The notes under the pieces were generated by a model. That model ran no database searches. It worked only from the letters and a program-made list of their open reading frames with translations, and was not told the DNA's origin. Shown here piece by piece: positions 38,099-48,051 of a DNA stretch of 64,000 nt. Source of the DNA: JAICSD01 sp963836665 (GTDB lineage: Bacteria; Acidobacteriota; Vicinamibacteria; Vicinamibacterales; 2-12-FULL-66-21); NCBI GenBank assembly GCA_963836665.1, contig CAWIKL010000001.1:496001-560000 (forward strand). The letters are read 5' to 3'. Every line of letters starts with the position of its first letter. Position 1 is the stretch's first letter. A program made the position numbers and the translations under genes.

Positions 38099-38299
38099 TT
38101 AGTCCGCTGTTTCGTCCGGTGCCGGGAAGAGGTCCTGGTTAACGATCTCCCGCGCCTGGTCCAGGTTCATCTTCTTGTTCAGCACGAGGTCCCGCTCCTG
38201 CGCCACCGCTCGCGCCATCAGCGCGTCCACCTCCGGGTCGGTCAGACCCGGATTGGCCTTCTTCACCGCCTGCCACATGCCCGCTCGGAATGGTGACAT
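38099..38299 (-). CDS. Small helical protein, function unknown
   Basis: 66 residues starting MSPFRAGMWQAVKKANPGLT, then PEVDALMARAVAQERDLVLN; mostly helical and charged. GGGGAAA lies about 6 bases before the ATG. It is divergent from hsdM and could be a small regulator of the restriction locus, but no DNA-binding motif is clear. Confidence 0.5.
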   Translation of the reverse strand: MSPFRAGMWQAVKKANPGLTDPEVDALMARAVAQERDLVLNKKMNLDQAREIVNQDLFPAPDETAD

Positions 38300-38630
38300 C
38301 TGATTTCCCCAGCGTCCAGTATAGGCCCGAGCTCTCGGCTTCGGGCGGTCGGTCGCCGCCTCGGCGGCCGCCTACGCCTCGTTCATCTCCCAGAGAGATC
38401 TTCGGGTGCACGGCGTCCCAGGCCTCGCGTGCCGGTGCAGGCGGCGCCGGCGGTGGCACATGCGACACGGGCCTGGTCAAGGACGGCGACGAGCGTGGAA
38501 ACACACCTCTCATCACGAGGACTGGAGACGGATTTGCTCGCCCGAAAGGCCGCGAATTCCCGCATTCGAAGCTGCCTCGCGTTTCTGCGATCCCGTACCC
38601 GAGCCGGTATACTTCGCCGGGCACACCCAC
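38300..38630. other. Intergenic region with hsdM promoter
   Basis: 331 bp between divergent genes. TATACT at 38608-38613, about 17 bases before the hsdM ATG, is the best -10 box; no good Shine-Dalgarno precedes the ATG. Open frames here look like non-coding high-GC sequence. Confidence 0.45.
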
Positions 38631-40386
38631 ATGGCTGACACCAACCTCTCCTCCTTCATCTGGTCCGTCGCCGATCTGCTGCGCGGCGACTACAAGCAGT
38701 CCGAATACGGCAAGGTCATCCTGCCGTTCACCGTGCTGCGGCGCCTCGACTGCGTGCTGGAGCCGACCAAGGCCGCCGTGCTGGCCGAGACTGGCCAAGC
38801 GGAAGAAGGCCGGGCTGAACCCCGAGCCGTTCCTGCTCCGCAAGTCCGGCCAGCTCTTCTACAACACGTCGCCGCTGGACATGAAGAAGCTGATGGGCGA
38901 CCAGGACCACATCAGGGAGAACCTGTTCGCCTACATGCAGGCGTTCTCGCCCGCCGTGCGCGACATCTTCGAGAGCTTCGACTTCCACACCCAGATCGAC
39001 CGCCTGCGCCAAGGCCGGGCTGCTCTATCTGGTCACCGAGAAGTTCGCCAACATCGACCTGCACCCCGAACGTCGTCAGCAACGCCCAGATGGGCGCCGT
39101 CTTCGAGGAGCTGATCCGCAAGTTCGCCGAACTGTCCAACGAGACCGCCGGGGAGCACTTCACGCCGCGCGAAGTCATCCGGCTGATGGTCAACCTGATC
39201 TTCATCGAGGACGACGAGGCGCTGACCAAGCCCGGCGTCGTCCGCTCGCATCTACGATCCCACGGCCGGCACCGGCGGCATGCTGTCGCGTCGCCGGCGA
39301 GCATCTGGCCGAGCATGAACCCGGACGCCCGGCTCGTCATGTACGGGCAGGAGCTGAACCCCGAGTCCTACGCCATCTGCAAGGCCGACATGCTCATCAA
39401 GGGGCAGGACATCGCCAACATCATCTTCGGCAACACGCTGTCCGACGACGGCCTACCCGGGCAAGCACTTCGACTACATGCTCTCCAATCCGCCGTTCGG
39501 CGTGGAGTGGAAGAAGATCGAGAAGGAGGTCCGCAAGGAGGCCGAGCAGCAGGGCTTCAACGGGCGCTTCGGCCCCGGCCTGCCGCGCGTCAGCGACGGC
39601 TCGCTGCTGTTCCTGCTGCACCTGATCTCCAAGATGCGGCCCGGCGATCGATGGCGGCAGCCGCTTCGGCATCGTCCTCAACGGCTCGCCGCTGTTCACC
39701 GGCGGCGCGGGCTCGGGCGAGAGCGAGATCCGCCGCTACGTGCTGGAGAACGACCTGGTCGAGGCCATCATCGGCCTGCCCACCGACATGTTCTACAACA
39801 CCGGCATCAGCACCTATGTCTGGATCGTCAGCAACCGCAAGCCGACCGCCCGCAAGGGCAAGGTGCAACTGATCGACGCCAGCGGCTTCTGGCAGAAGAT
39901 GCGCAAGAGCCTGGGCAGCAAGCGCAAGGAACTGAGCCGACGAGCACATCGACGAGATCACCCGGCTGTTCGGCGAGCTTCAAGGAAGTGCACGCAGCGA
40001 CGGCGTGCCCGATCAGCCGCATCTTCAGGAACGAGGACTTCGGCTACCGCACCATCACCGTCGAGCGCCCGCTGCGCGACGAGACGGGCAAGATCGTGCT
40101 CGGCACCAAGGGCAAGCTGAAGGGCAAGCCCCAGCCCGACGCCGACCTGCGCGACACCGAGAACGTGCCGCTCAGCGAGGACGTCGAGACCTACTTCAAG
40201 CGCGAAGTGCTGCCGCACGCGCCGGATGCGTGGATCGACCACGAGAAGACGAAGGTCGGCTACGAGATCCCGTTCAACCGGCACTTCTACGTCTTCAAGC
40301 CGCCGCGCGAGCTGGCCGAGATCGACGCCGAATTGAAGGGCGTCACCGACCGGATCCTGACGATGATCGGGGGGCTGTCGAAGTGA
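38631..40386 (+). pseudogene. hsdM: Type I restriction-modification methyltransferase subunit, frameshifted
   Basis: The protein would be about 580 residues. It starts MADTNLSSFIWSVADLLRGD and continues through KSGQLFYNTSPLDMKKLMGD, the SAM site DPTAGTGGML, the catalytic SNPPFGVEW (N6-adenine type) and TDMFYNTGISTYVWIVSNRK. At least nine single-base insertions interrupt it, near 38792, 39010, 39065, 39250, 39290, 39455, 39648, 39935 and 39980. Between them the reading is pristine with no stops. The stop overlaps hsdS (GTGA). Codon choice (CTG, GAG, AAG, GCC) differs from host neighbours and hints at transfer. Confidence 0.88.
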
Positions 40387-41765
40387 GCTTTCCGCGATAT
40401 CCGAAGTACAAGGACAGCGGCGTCGAATGGCTGGGCGAGGTGCCGGAGCATTGGCGAGTCGATGCGGCTCAAGCGCATCGGTCTATCGACTGCGAGAACG
40501 GCATATGGCGCGATGAATCGCAGGTTGACGATGCAGACATCCTGTGTTCGGTCGCAGACTTCGACGCGAACGCCTCGACGGTAGTGCTCGCTGACGCACG
40601 ATACGGAGCGTCGACACATAGGAACGAAGGAGTCGACTGCTGTCACGAGGCGATCTACTGCATAGCTGAAGTCTGGCAGCGCGAGCACACAATCGGTCGG
40701 CCGCGTCGTCCTCTACAACGACGTTGACCAGCCGATGTGCTCAGCTTCGATTGCCCGAGTCCGACCACGTGTCGACATGTGCGCTTCATTCTCGCGTTCA
40801 TGCACTTCGCCGCTTACGTCGGCAGGACTATTCGAAGTCGATTCAAGCAGATCGTCGGCATTCAGAACCTTGATCACAGCAGTATCTCGATGAACGCGCC
40901 GCTTTCCGTCCGCTCTCCGAACAAACCGCGATCGCGACTTTCTCGACCGCGAGACGGCGAAGATCGACGGGCTGGTGGCGGAGCAGCGGCGGTTGATCGA
41001 ACTGCTGAAAGAGAAACGCCAGGCCGTCATCTCCCACGCCGTCACCAAAGGCCTGAACCCGCACGCTCCCATGAAGCCCTCCGGCATCGAATGGCTCGGC
41101 GAGTGCCGGCGCATTGGGAGTTGAAGCGCCTTGAAGTACGTCGGTTTCGCTTGAGAGCGGTCGGAACTCCGACGTATCAGGCAGACCTCGCGGTACTGGG
41201 ATGTGGACGTCCCATGTGCGTTCAGCCGAGGACATCACGAGAGCAGATGGATCTTGCAGATCTCGGAAGATCACATCGACGGAACGAGCGCTTCAGCAGA
41301 AGGCGTGGCCTCGCTCGTGGCAGTCGGCAGCGTGCGTCGTTGTGCAGTTCGTGGCATGATCCTGTCGCATACGTTACCTGTGACCAAAACGCTGGTTCCA
41401 TGGCGGTCGATCGAGATTTGAAGGCCGCACTCCTTGCGTGCGTTTGATCGCTAGTTTCTCGCTTCGATGTCTGAGAGCGGCGTCCGTCGAGATCTGTCTC
41501 GCGTGGATGACGGCCGGTCACGCGAACCAAGATCCTGCGGATCACCGCTGAATGTCGATGATGGTTCCCATTCCGCCGTTCAGAGGAACAGATGCAGATC
41601 GTCGAGCGTTCTTGAAGTACGAAACTCGCCGAATTGGACGCAGCTGACACGCGAAGCCCAGCGCGCCATCGACCTGCTCCAAGAACGCCGCACCGCCCTG
41701 ATCTCCGCCGCCGTCACCGGCAAGATCGACGTGCGCGGATTCGTGTCGAAGCGGAGGCCGCATGA
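40383..41765 (+). pseudogene. hsdS: Type I restriction-modification specificity subunit, frameshifted
   Basis: It starts GTG with SFPRYPKYKDSGVEWLGEVP, the usual first line of this HsdS group, and ends with the second conserved helix region (AIDLLQERRTALISAAVTGK). The central conserved coil AKIDGLVAEQRRLIELLKEK and the second-half start PSGIEWLGE are near 40960-41100. Two target-recognition domains therefore lie around 40460-40920 and 41110-41640, but both are broken by frame changes. A last shift near 41745 is needed to reach the TGA that overlaps hsdR (ATGA). Confidence 0.82.
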
Positions 41766-44700
41766 GCCTGCACAAGGAGATCAACTTCGAGGACGAAATC
41801 TGCGAGCACCTCGCCGCCCATGGCTGGCTCTATGCCGAGGCGACGCGGCGAAGTACGACCGCGCGCGCGCCCTGTTCCCCGAGGATGTGCTGGCCTGGGT
41901 GCAGGCGACCCAGCCGAAAGCCTGGGAAGCGCTCGCCAAGAACCACGGCGCACGCGCCAGCGAGACGCTGCTCGACCGCCTGCGCGACTCAGCTCGACCA
42001 GCGCGGCACGCTGGATGTGCTGCGCCACGGCATCGAGATGCTCGGCCTGCGCGAGAAGCTGACGCTCGCCCAGTTCAAGCCGGCGCTGGCCATCAACCCC
42101 GACATCCTCGCCCGCTACGCCGCCAACCGGCTGCGCGTGGTGCGGCAGGTGCGCTATTCGCTGCACAACGAGAACAGCATCGACCTGGTGCTGTTCCTGA
42201 ACGGCATGCCGGTGGCGACCGTCGAGCTGAAGACCGACTTCACGCAGAGCGTCGGCGACGCGATCGACCAGTATCGCTTCGACCGCACTGCCCCGGCCCA
42301 AGGGCCAGGCCGCCGAGCCGCTGCTGTCGTTTCCCGAGCGGGGCGCTGGTGCATTTCGCGGTCAGCAACAGCGAAGTGCACATGACGACGCGGCTGGACG
42401 GCCCGGCGACGCGTCTTCCTGCCCTTCAACCAGGGCGACGACGGCGCGGCGGGCAATCCGGTGAACCCGAACGGCGGCCACCGCACGGCGTACCTGTGGG
42501 AACAGGTCTGGGAGCGGGAGAGCTGGCTGGAAATCCTGGGCCGCTATCTGGTCGCGCAGAAGGACAAGAAGAAGCAGATCACCAAGATCATCTTCCCGCG
42601 CTTCCACCAGCTCGACGCCACGCGCAAGCTGCAGGCCGCGGTGCTGCGCGAGGGGCCGGGCGGCAAGTATCTCGATCCAGCACTCGGCCGGCTCGGGCAA
42701 GACCAACTCGATCGCGTGGTCCGCGCACTTCCTGGCCGACCTGCACGACGCGCAGCACAAGAAGCTGTTCGACTCGGTGCTGGTGGTGTCGGACCGCAAC
42801 GTGATCGACACGCAGTTGCAGGAGGCGATCTTCGACTTCGAGCGCACGACCGGCGTGGTCGCCACGATCAAGGGCGAAGGCGAGCAGCAAGAGCGGCGAA
42901 CTGGCGGCGGCGCTGTCCGGCGACAAGAAGATCGTGGTCTGCACGATCCAGACGTTTCCCTTCGCGCTCGAAGGCCGTGCGCGAGCTGGCGGCGACGCAG
43001 GGCAAGCGGTTCGCGGTGATCGCCGACGAGGCGCACAGCTCGCAGACCGGCGAGGCGGCGGCCAAGCTGAAGGCGGTGCTGTCCGCCGAGGAGCTGCAGG
43101 AGCTGGACGACGGCGGCGAAGTCAGCACCGAGGACATCCTGGCGGCGCAGATGGCGGCGCGGGCCGAGCGACAGCGGGCATCACCTACGTCGCGTTCACC
43201 GCGACGCCCAAGGCCAAGACGATGGAGCTGTTCGGCACGCCGCCCCGATCCGTCGCGCAAGCCGGCCGGCCGGACAACCTGCCGCGCCCGTTCCACGTCT
43301 ATTCGATGCGGCAGGCGATCGAGGAGGGATTCATCCTCGACGTGCTGCAGAACTACACGACCTACAAGCTGGCCTTCAAGCTGGCGCACAACGGCAAGGA
43401 GATGGACGACAAGGAGGTCGAACGCAGCGCGGCCCTGAAGGGGATCATGGGCTGGGTGCGGCTGCATCCCGTACAACATCTCGCAGAAGGTGCAGATCGT
43501 CGTCGAGCACTTCCGCGAGTACGTCGCGCCGCTGCTGGACGGCAAGGCCAAGGCGATGGTGGTCGTCGGCAGCCGGCAAGGAGGCGGTGCGCTGGCAGCT
43601 GGCGATCGACAAGTACATCAAGGACCGCGGCTACAGGATCGGCACGCTGGTGGCGTTCTCCGGCGAGGTGAACGACACGGAGTCCGGGCCCGAGCCGTTC
43701 ACCGAGAACAGCACGACGCTGAACCCGAACCTGCGGGGCCGCGACATCCGCGAAGCGTTCGAGACGCGACGAGTACCAGATCCTGCTGGTGGCGAACAAG
43801 TTCCAGACCGGCTTCGATCAGCCGCTGCTGTGCGGCATGTACGTCGACAAGCGGCTGGCGGGCATCCAGGCCGTGCAGACGCTGTCGCGGCTGAACCGCG
43901 CCTATCCCGGCAAGGACACGACCTACGTCCTGGACTTCGTGAACGAGCGCCGAGGAGGTGCTGGAGGCGTTCAAGACGTACTACGACGACGGCGGAACTG
44001 GCGGACGTCGACCGACCCGAACCTGGTCTACAACCTGCGCGCCAAGCTGGACGCCGCCGGCCACTACGACGATTTCGAGGTGGACCGCGTCGTGGCGGTC
44101 GAACTGAAGCCGAACGCCAAGCAGAGCGAACTGGTCGCGGCGCTCGAGCCGGTCGTGGACCGGCTGCATGAAGCGGTACAAGGCGGCGCAGGAGGCGCTG
44201 AAGGCCGCGCGCGGCGAAGCAGGACGACAAGGCCGCGATCGAGGCCGCCCAGGACGAGCTGAATGCGCTGCTGCTGTTCAAGTCCGACATGGGCGCGTTC
44301 CAGCGGCTCTACACGTTCCTGTCGCAGATCTTCGACTACGGCAACACGGCGATCGAGAAGCGATCGATCTTCTACAAGCGGCTGCTGCCGCTGCTGGAGT
44401 TCGGCCGCGAGCGCGAAGGGATCGACCTCTCGAAGGTGGTGCTGACCCACCACACCCTGAAGAACCAGGGCAAGCAGGCCGATGCCGCTGGGCGACGGCG
44501 AGACACCCAAGCTGGAGCCGATCACCGAGGCCGGCGGCGGGAGCGTCCAGGAGAAGCAGAAGGCCTCCTGAACGAGATCATCGAGAAGGTGAACGACCTG
44601 TTCGAGGGCGAGCTGACCGACCAGGACAAGCTGGTTTACGTCAACAACGTGATCAAGGGCAAGCTGCTGGAGTCCGAGACGCTCAAGCAGCAGGCGGCCA

Positions 44701-44906
44701 ACAACACCAAGGAGCAGTTCGCCAACTCGCCGGACCTCAAGACCGAACTCATGAACGCGATCATCGGCGCGCTGGAGGCGCACACCGCCATGAGCACCCA
44801 GGCGCTCAACTCGCCCGACGTGCAGCGCGGGTTGAAGGACATCCTGCTGAACCACGCGGAGCTGTATGAGCGGCTCCGAAAATCAGCCGAGGCACCTGCC
44901 GACTGA
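41762..44906 (+). pseudogene. hsdR: Type I restriction-modification restriction subunit, frameshifted
   Basis: About 1,040 residues if repaired. Motifs appear in order in changing frames: MSLHKEINFEDEICEHLA; the nuclease-type ELKTDFTQSVGDAIDQY; the Walker A region encoding HSAGSGKTNSI near 42680-42715; DEAHSSQTG; FTATPKAKTMELFG; FQTGFDQPLLCGMYVDKR; and a helical C-terminus (HAELYERLRKSAEAP). About 20 indels occur, almost all +1 (for example near 41990, 42295, 42340, 42410, 42672, 42885, 42970, 43470, 43577, 43770), with rare -1 (near 41836 and 44567). It is an ATP-dependent translocase and nuclease; as written it is not translatable. Confidence 0.88.
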
Positions 44907-45020
44907 GGCGGACGGAACAGCGTCCTTGGGACCCAGCGGTCAGGAGTCATCAGCCCTTTGGGGGCTCGCGTCTTCACGTTATACTCGCGCCCTTTCTCAA
45001 TTTTCCACAAACGGGGGGCG

Positions 45021-45598
45021 ATGGACTTCACATCAGCGTTCAAGAGCGAACTGTTCCGTCCGGTCGTCACGTTATTCATACCGGGAGGCGTCGCTGCTGC
45101 TCCATATTTCCTGTTGGCCGGCTACTACTCTCCCACCACTCTGAAGTTCTGGGACGACCACCCTTCGACGACGGTCGCCGTCGTCGTCGCCTGTATCGTG
45201 GCGGCGGGACTCGTTCTGAGAACTGGGGTTCGCGGCTCGAAACGCTGTGGGATCGAGTGCTGAATAGAGGCGGTCAGCACCGTGAAACGTGGGAGGCCTA
45301 TCTCGGTCTGACGTTGAGGGACGAGATCGTCGGACAGCGGTACTTGCGGACCGTCCTGCTACGGATGAAGTTCGAACTGGCGATGGTGCCTGCGCTGGCG
45401 GGCGGCGTGGCGGGCCTTCTCTGGCTCAACGCTGTGCAACATTTTTGGCCGTTCCACGAGGCGTGGTTGTGGGGCGGCGGCGTCGCCCTGATCGCGTATT
45501 TCGCCTGGGAGTCGTTCGATAGCGCCAGGCTTATGGGTGCAACACGCCTGATCGTCGTGCGAGCAGTGCGCCGAGGCCAGAAACCGACATTCGATTAA
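45021..45598 (+). pseudogene. Membrane protein of unknown function, one frameshift
   Basis: About 190 residues. The ATG at 45021 follows a run of G. Two hydrophobic segments are in the first part (FIPGGVAAAPYFLLAGYY, TVAVVVACIVAAGLVL); after a -1 shift near 45217, MKFELAMVPALAGGVAGLLW and GGGVALIAYFAWESFDSARL follow. TATACT at 44980-44985 may be its -10 box. It is directly downstream of hsdR, so it may be associated with the restriction locus. Its last codon and stop form the start of the 102-bp repeat. Confidence 0.6.
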
Positions 45599-45893
45599 CG
45601 GCCGTGCCAAGAGTGCGGAGAACCGCCGCAAGCGGCGCAATCGTCGACCAGGGCCCTGGTCGATGCGGGCGCAGGGGCGGGTTGCAGGACAGTCGATTAA
45701 CGGCCGTGCCAAGAGTGCGGAGAACCGCCGCAAGCGGCGCAATCGTCGACCAGGGCCCTGGTCGATGCGGGCGCAGGGGCGGGTTGCAGGACAGTCGATT
45801 AACGGCCGTGCCAAGAGTGCGGAGAACCGCCGCAAGCGACGCAATCGTCGACCAGGGCCCTGGTCGATGCGGGCGCAGGGGCGGGTTGCAGGC
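45592..45893. repeat. 102-bp tandem repeat, three copies
   Basis: GATTAACGGCCGTGCCAAGA recurs at 45593, 45695 and 45797, an exact period of 102 bp, with near-identical copies (one A for G change in the third). Each unit holds a perfect 20-bp palindrome, TCGACCAGGGCCCTGGTCGA, and an AACCGCC/GGCGG-type hairpin. The first copy includes the stop codon of the membrane protein gene. Because 102 is a multiple of 3, frames stay open through it, but no protein is claimed. Confidence 0.93.
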
Positions 45894-45945
45894 ATCCTGC
45901 TGAACCACACGGCGTCTTACGAGCGCCTGCGGCAGTCCGCGACTC
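45893..45945 (+). pseudogene. Remnant of a second hsdR 3' end
   Basis: GCATCCTGCTGAACCAC followed by codons for TASYERLRQSA closely matches the last 20 codons of hsdR (DILLNHAELYERLRKSAE, at 44838-44890). The match begins just after the tandem repeat and fades by about 45945. It implies that a second, related hsdR end once stood here. Confidence 0.7.
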
Positions 45946-46615
45946 CCCTCCGATGCCGGAGTAACCGAAGATCGGCACGTCCAGGGAAAACACGTACTGT
46001 TACACCTGGGTTGCGGCCTGCTATCAGAACCGTGATCAGATTTTCCCGGTTCAGCGCCCCGTCTGCAGGGCGACGGGTCGTAGCGGCCGTTGAGCCCGAG
46101 CCTTGACCTCTGACTACTGTAACCTGTCCCCACCGGGGAGGCCCCCTTGGTCACTGGTATTTCTCCGGGCGTCTACGCTGCCGCCGTAGACGTTCACGCC
46201 TCCACCGACATCGTCAGCGCGGAGCAAACGACGTGACACGAGCATCGAGGCCAGACATGACACCTGACCAGGCACTCCAATAGGTCGGTGCCATCCGCCG
46301 CTAAACTTTGCATCAGGAGTGGGGGGTCCAGGGAGCCGCGCAACCCAGGCCGGCAACATGGCGAAGACGGTCCCCCGGCAAGATCGCAAGTTCTATTTGA
46401 CTTACAACAGCATCGGCGTAATCTAGCGTTATTCGGCCTGTCCGCGGGCCGAAACCCTGGTTGGCGCACACATCGGCTCGTCATCCATGCGGCTAACCGC
46501 GGACGCACATCGAAGCCTGCCTCCTCTAAGCCGAGGGCGGCGACTCCACAACATCGCGGCGGTTCCCATCGAGATGCGTACGCGCGTCTGATCCGGTCTG
46601 CCGCAGGAGTCGCGG
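45946..46615. other. Gap between cargo and replication module
   Basis: 670 bp without a convincing gene. A hairpin TCGGCC-GGCCGA near 46433-46453 and a CCCCACCGGGG stem near 46126 are visible. Short frames on both strands lack family likeness. It may carry regulatory DNA for the XRE gene. Confidence 0.4.
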
Positions 46616-46886
46616 ATGGACTACACGCATTTCGGCAGGAACTTGACGTTTTATCGCCGGCTGCAGGATCTTCTCCCAGCTCGACCTGGCGATACGCACT
46701 CGCGGCGTCGTCTCCCAGGCGTACGTTTCCCGCGCTGAGCGCGGCGCGCGACAGCTCAACCCTACCTACGTGGCGGCGATGGCCGCCGCGTTGGGAATCG
46801 ATGTCGAGACGCTGACACGGCCCCCCCGCGTCGTCGCTGCTGCGAAGGACGCGCGCGTGGTCGTGTTGCGCGGAGGTGCCCGATGA
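46616..46886 (+). pseudogene. XRE-family helix-turn-helix regulator, one frameshift
   Basis: AGGAG lies 9 bases before the ATG. It starts MDYTHFGRNLTFYRRLQ; after an extra base near 46670 it continues SQLDLAIRTRGVVSQAYVSR, AERGARQLNPTYVAAMAAAL and GIDVETL, a classic XRE HTH with the AYVSRAERG recognition helix. It ends with a TGA overlapping the next gene (ATGA). It heads the replication module and is a likely repressor or copy-control regulator. Repaired length about 89 residues. Confidence 0.75.
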
Positions 46887-47227
46887 GCGGCGCCTCCCGT
46901 AAAGGGCTGGTGTCTAACACCCCCACGTTGCTGGCGAAGGCAATCGCCACCGATGGCGGCACGACGATCAGCGCCACGGTGCCGGTGCCCACCGCCTCGC
47001 CCATTACAACCATCTGCAACGAGTGCGGCCGAACTCCCGGCGACGAACCGCCCGCCTGGGATGTGCTAAACGACTCGGAATTCGATCTACTCGTCGAACT
47101 CGCTGACCTTCGGGCGGAGATCGCGACGCGGGCCGGTCGCATACGCGTCGTCTTGGAACTGTTGGCAGACGTGCGGGACCGCATCCGCCGCCGAGCAGCT
47201 GCGAAGCGGGTGCAGAGATGGCCATGA
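46883..47227 (+). CDS. Small protein of the replication module, unknown
   Basis: 114 residues with GGAGGT 5 bases before the ATG. The only visible feature is a CxxC in TTICNECGRTPGDEPPAWDV, possibly half of a zinc knuckle, and a helical C-terminus (EFDLLVELADLRAEIATRAG, VLELLADVRDRIRRRAAA). It overlaps genes on both sides (4 bp and 10 bp), so it is part of one operon with the primase and helicase. Confidence 0.65.
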   Translation: MSGASRKGLVSNTPTLLAKAIATDGGTTISATVPVPTASPITTICNECGRTPGDEPPAWDVLNDSEFDLLVELADLRAEIATRAGRIRVVLELLADVRDRIRRRAAAKRVQRWP

Positions 47228-48051
47228 TCGCGGCGCTGTCCATCGCGCTGTGGTTGCGTGCGCTCGGGCTCAGCGTGATCCCGGTGCCGCGGCCGCGGCC
47301 GGGCGTGCCAACCGGCGAGCCCGGCGACGGCAAGGTGCCAATCATCTCGTGGGGAGAATTTCAAGACCGCCTCCCCACGGAGCAGGAACTCCACACATGG
47401 TTCGGGGCCGAGCCAATGAACCTGGCGGTCGTCACCGGCGCCGTCTCGAACGTCGTCGTGATCGACGCCGACTCAGAACCGGCGCTGCGGTGGGCAACCG
47501 CGCATTTCAACTACACGCCCTGGCAGACGAAGACAAGGAAGGGCTTTCACCTCTGGTATCGGCATCCTGGCGTCCAGGTGCGGAACCGCGTGCGCGTCGA
47601 GACGCGCGATGGCCGCGTCGCGATGGACGTACGCGGCGATGGCGGCTATGTCATCGCACCGGGCTCGCTGCACGCAAGCGGCATCTACTACACCTTCGCG
47701 GGCGACTGGACCCGAGAGGATGTACCACGGTTCTGGCCCGGCTGGCTGCAGCGACCGACCCGCCCGCCCATCATGCGCCCGCCGGCACCGTGGCCGACCG
47801 GGGATGTCGTTGAGCGGGCGCGGAAGTACCTGGCCGCGATTCCTCCGCCTACGATCGGCGCCGGCAGCGACGTCCAGACGTTCTCCGTCGCCTGCAAGCT
47901 CGCGCGCGGCTTTGACCTGTCGGCACAGGACGTCGAGGCGCTGCTGTGGCAGTGGGCCGGCGACCGACCGGACTGGACGCCCGACTGGATCGCGGAAAAG
48001 GTCGCGCACGCAATGCGGTACGGCTCAGAGCCGATCGGCGGGTTGCGATGA
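47218..48051 (+). CDS. Bifunctional DNA primase/polymerase (prim-pol) domain protein
   Basis: 277 residues. The N-terminal prim-pol fold shows LGLSVIPVPRPRPGVPTGEP, GDGKVPIISWGEF, NLAVVTGAVSNVVVIDADSE (with the catalytic DxD-type Asp pair in VIDAD), TRKGFHLWYRHP and MDVRGDGGYVIAPGS. The C-terminal 80 residues are a helical region (SVACKLARGFDLSAQDVEAL). Such enzymes start replication of plasmids, satellites and integrative elements. It overlaps the helicase gene (ATGA). Confidence 0.87.
   Translation: MAMIAALSIALWLRALGLSVIPVPRPRPGVPTGEPGDGKVPIISWGEFQDRLPTEQELHTWFGAEPMNLAVVTGAVSNVVVIDADSEPALRWATAHFNYTPWQTKTRKGFHLWYRHPGVQVRNRVRVETRDGRVAMDVRGDGGYVIAPGSLHASGIYYTFAGDWTREDVPRFWPGWLQRPTRPPIMRPPAPWPTGDVVERARKYLAAIPPPTIGAGSDVQTFSVACKLARGFDLSAQDVEALLWQWAGDRPDWTPDWIAEKVAHAMRYGSEPIGGLR

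Noticed and set aside
45592..45893. CRISPR array
   Set aside because: Contiguous 102-bp units without variable spacers and no cas genes.
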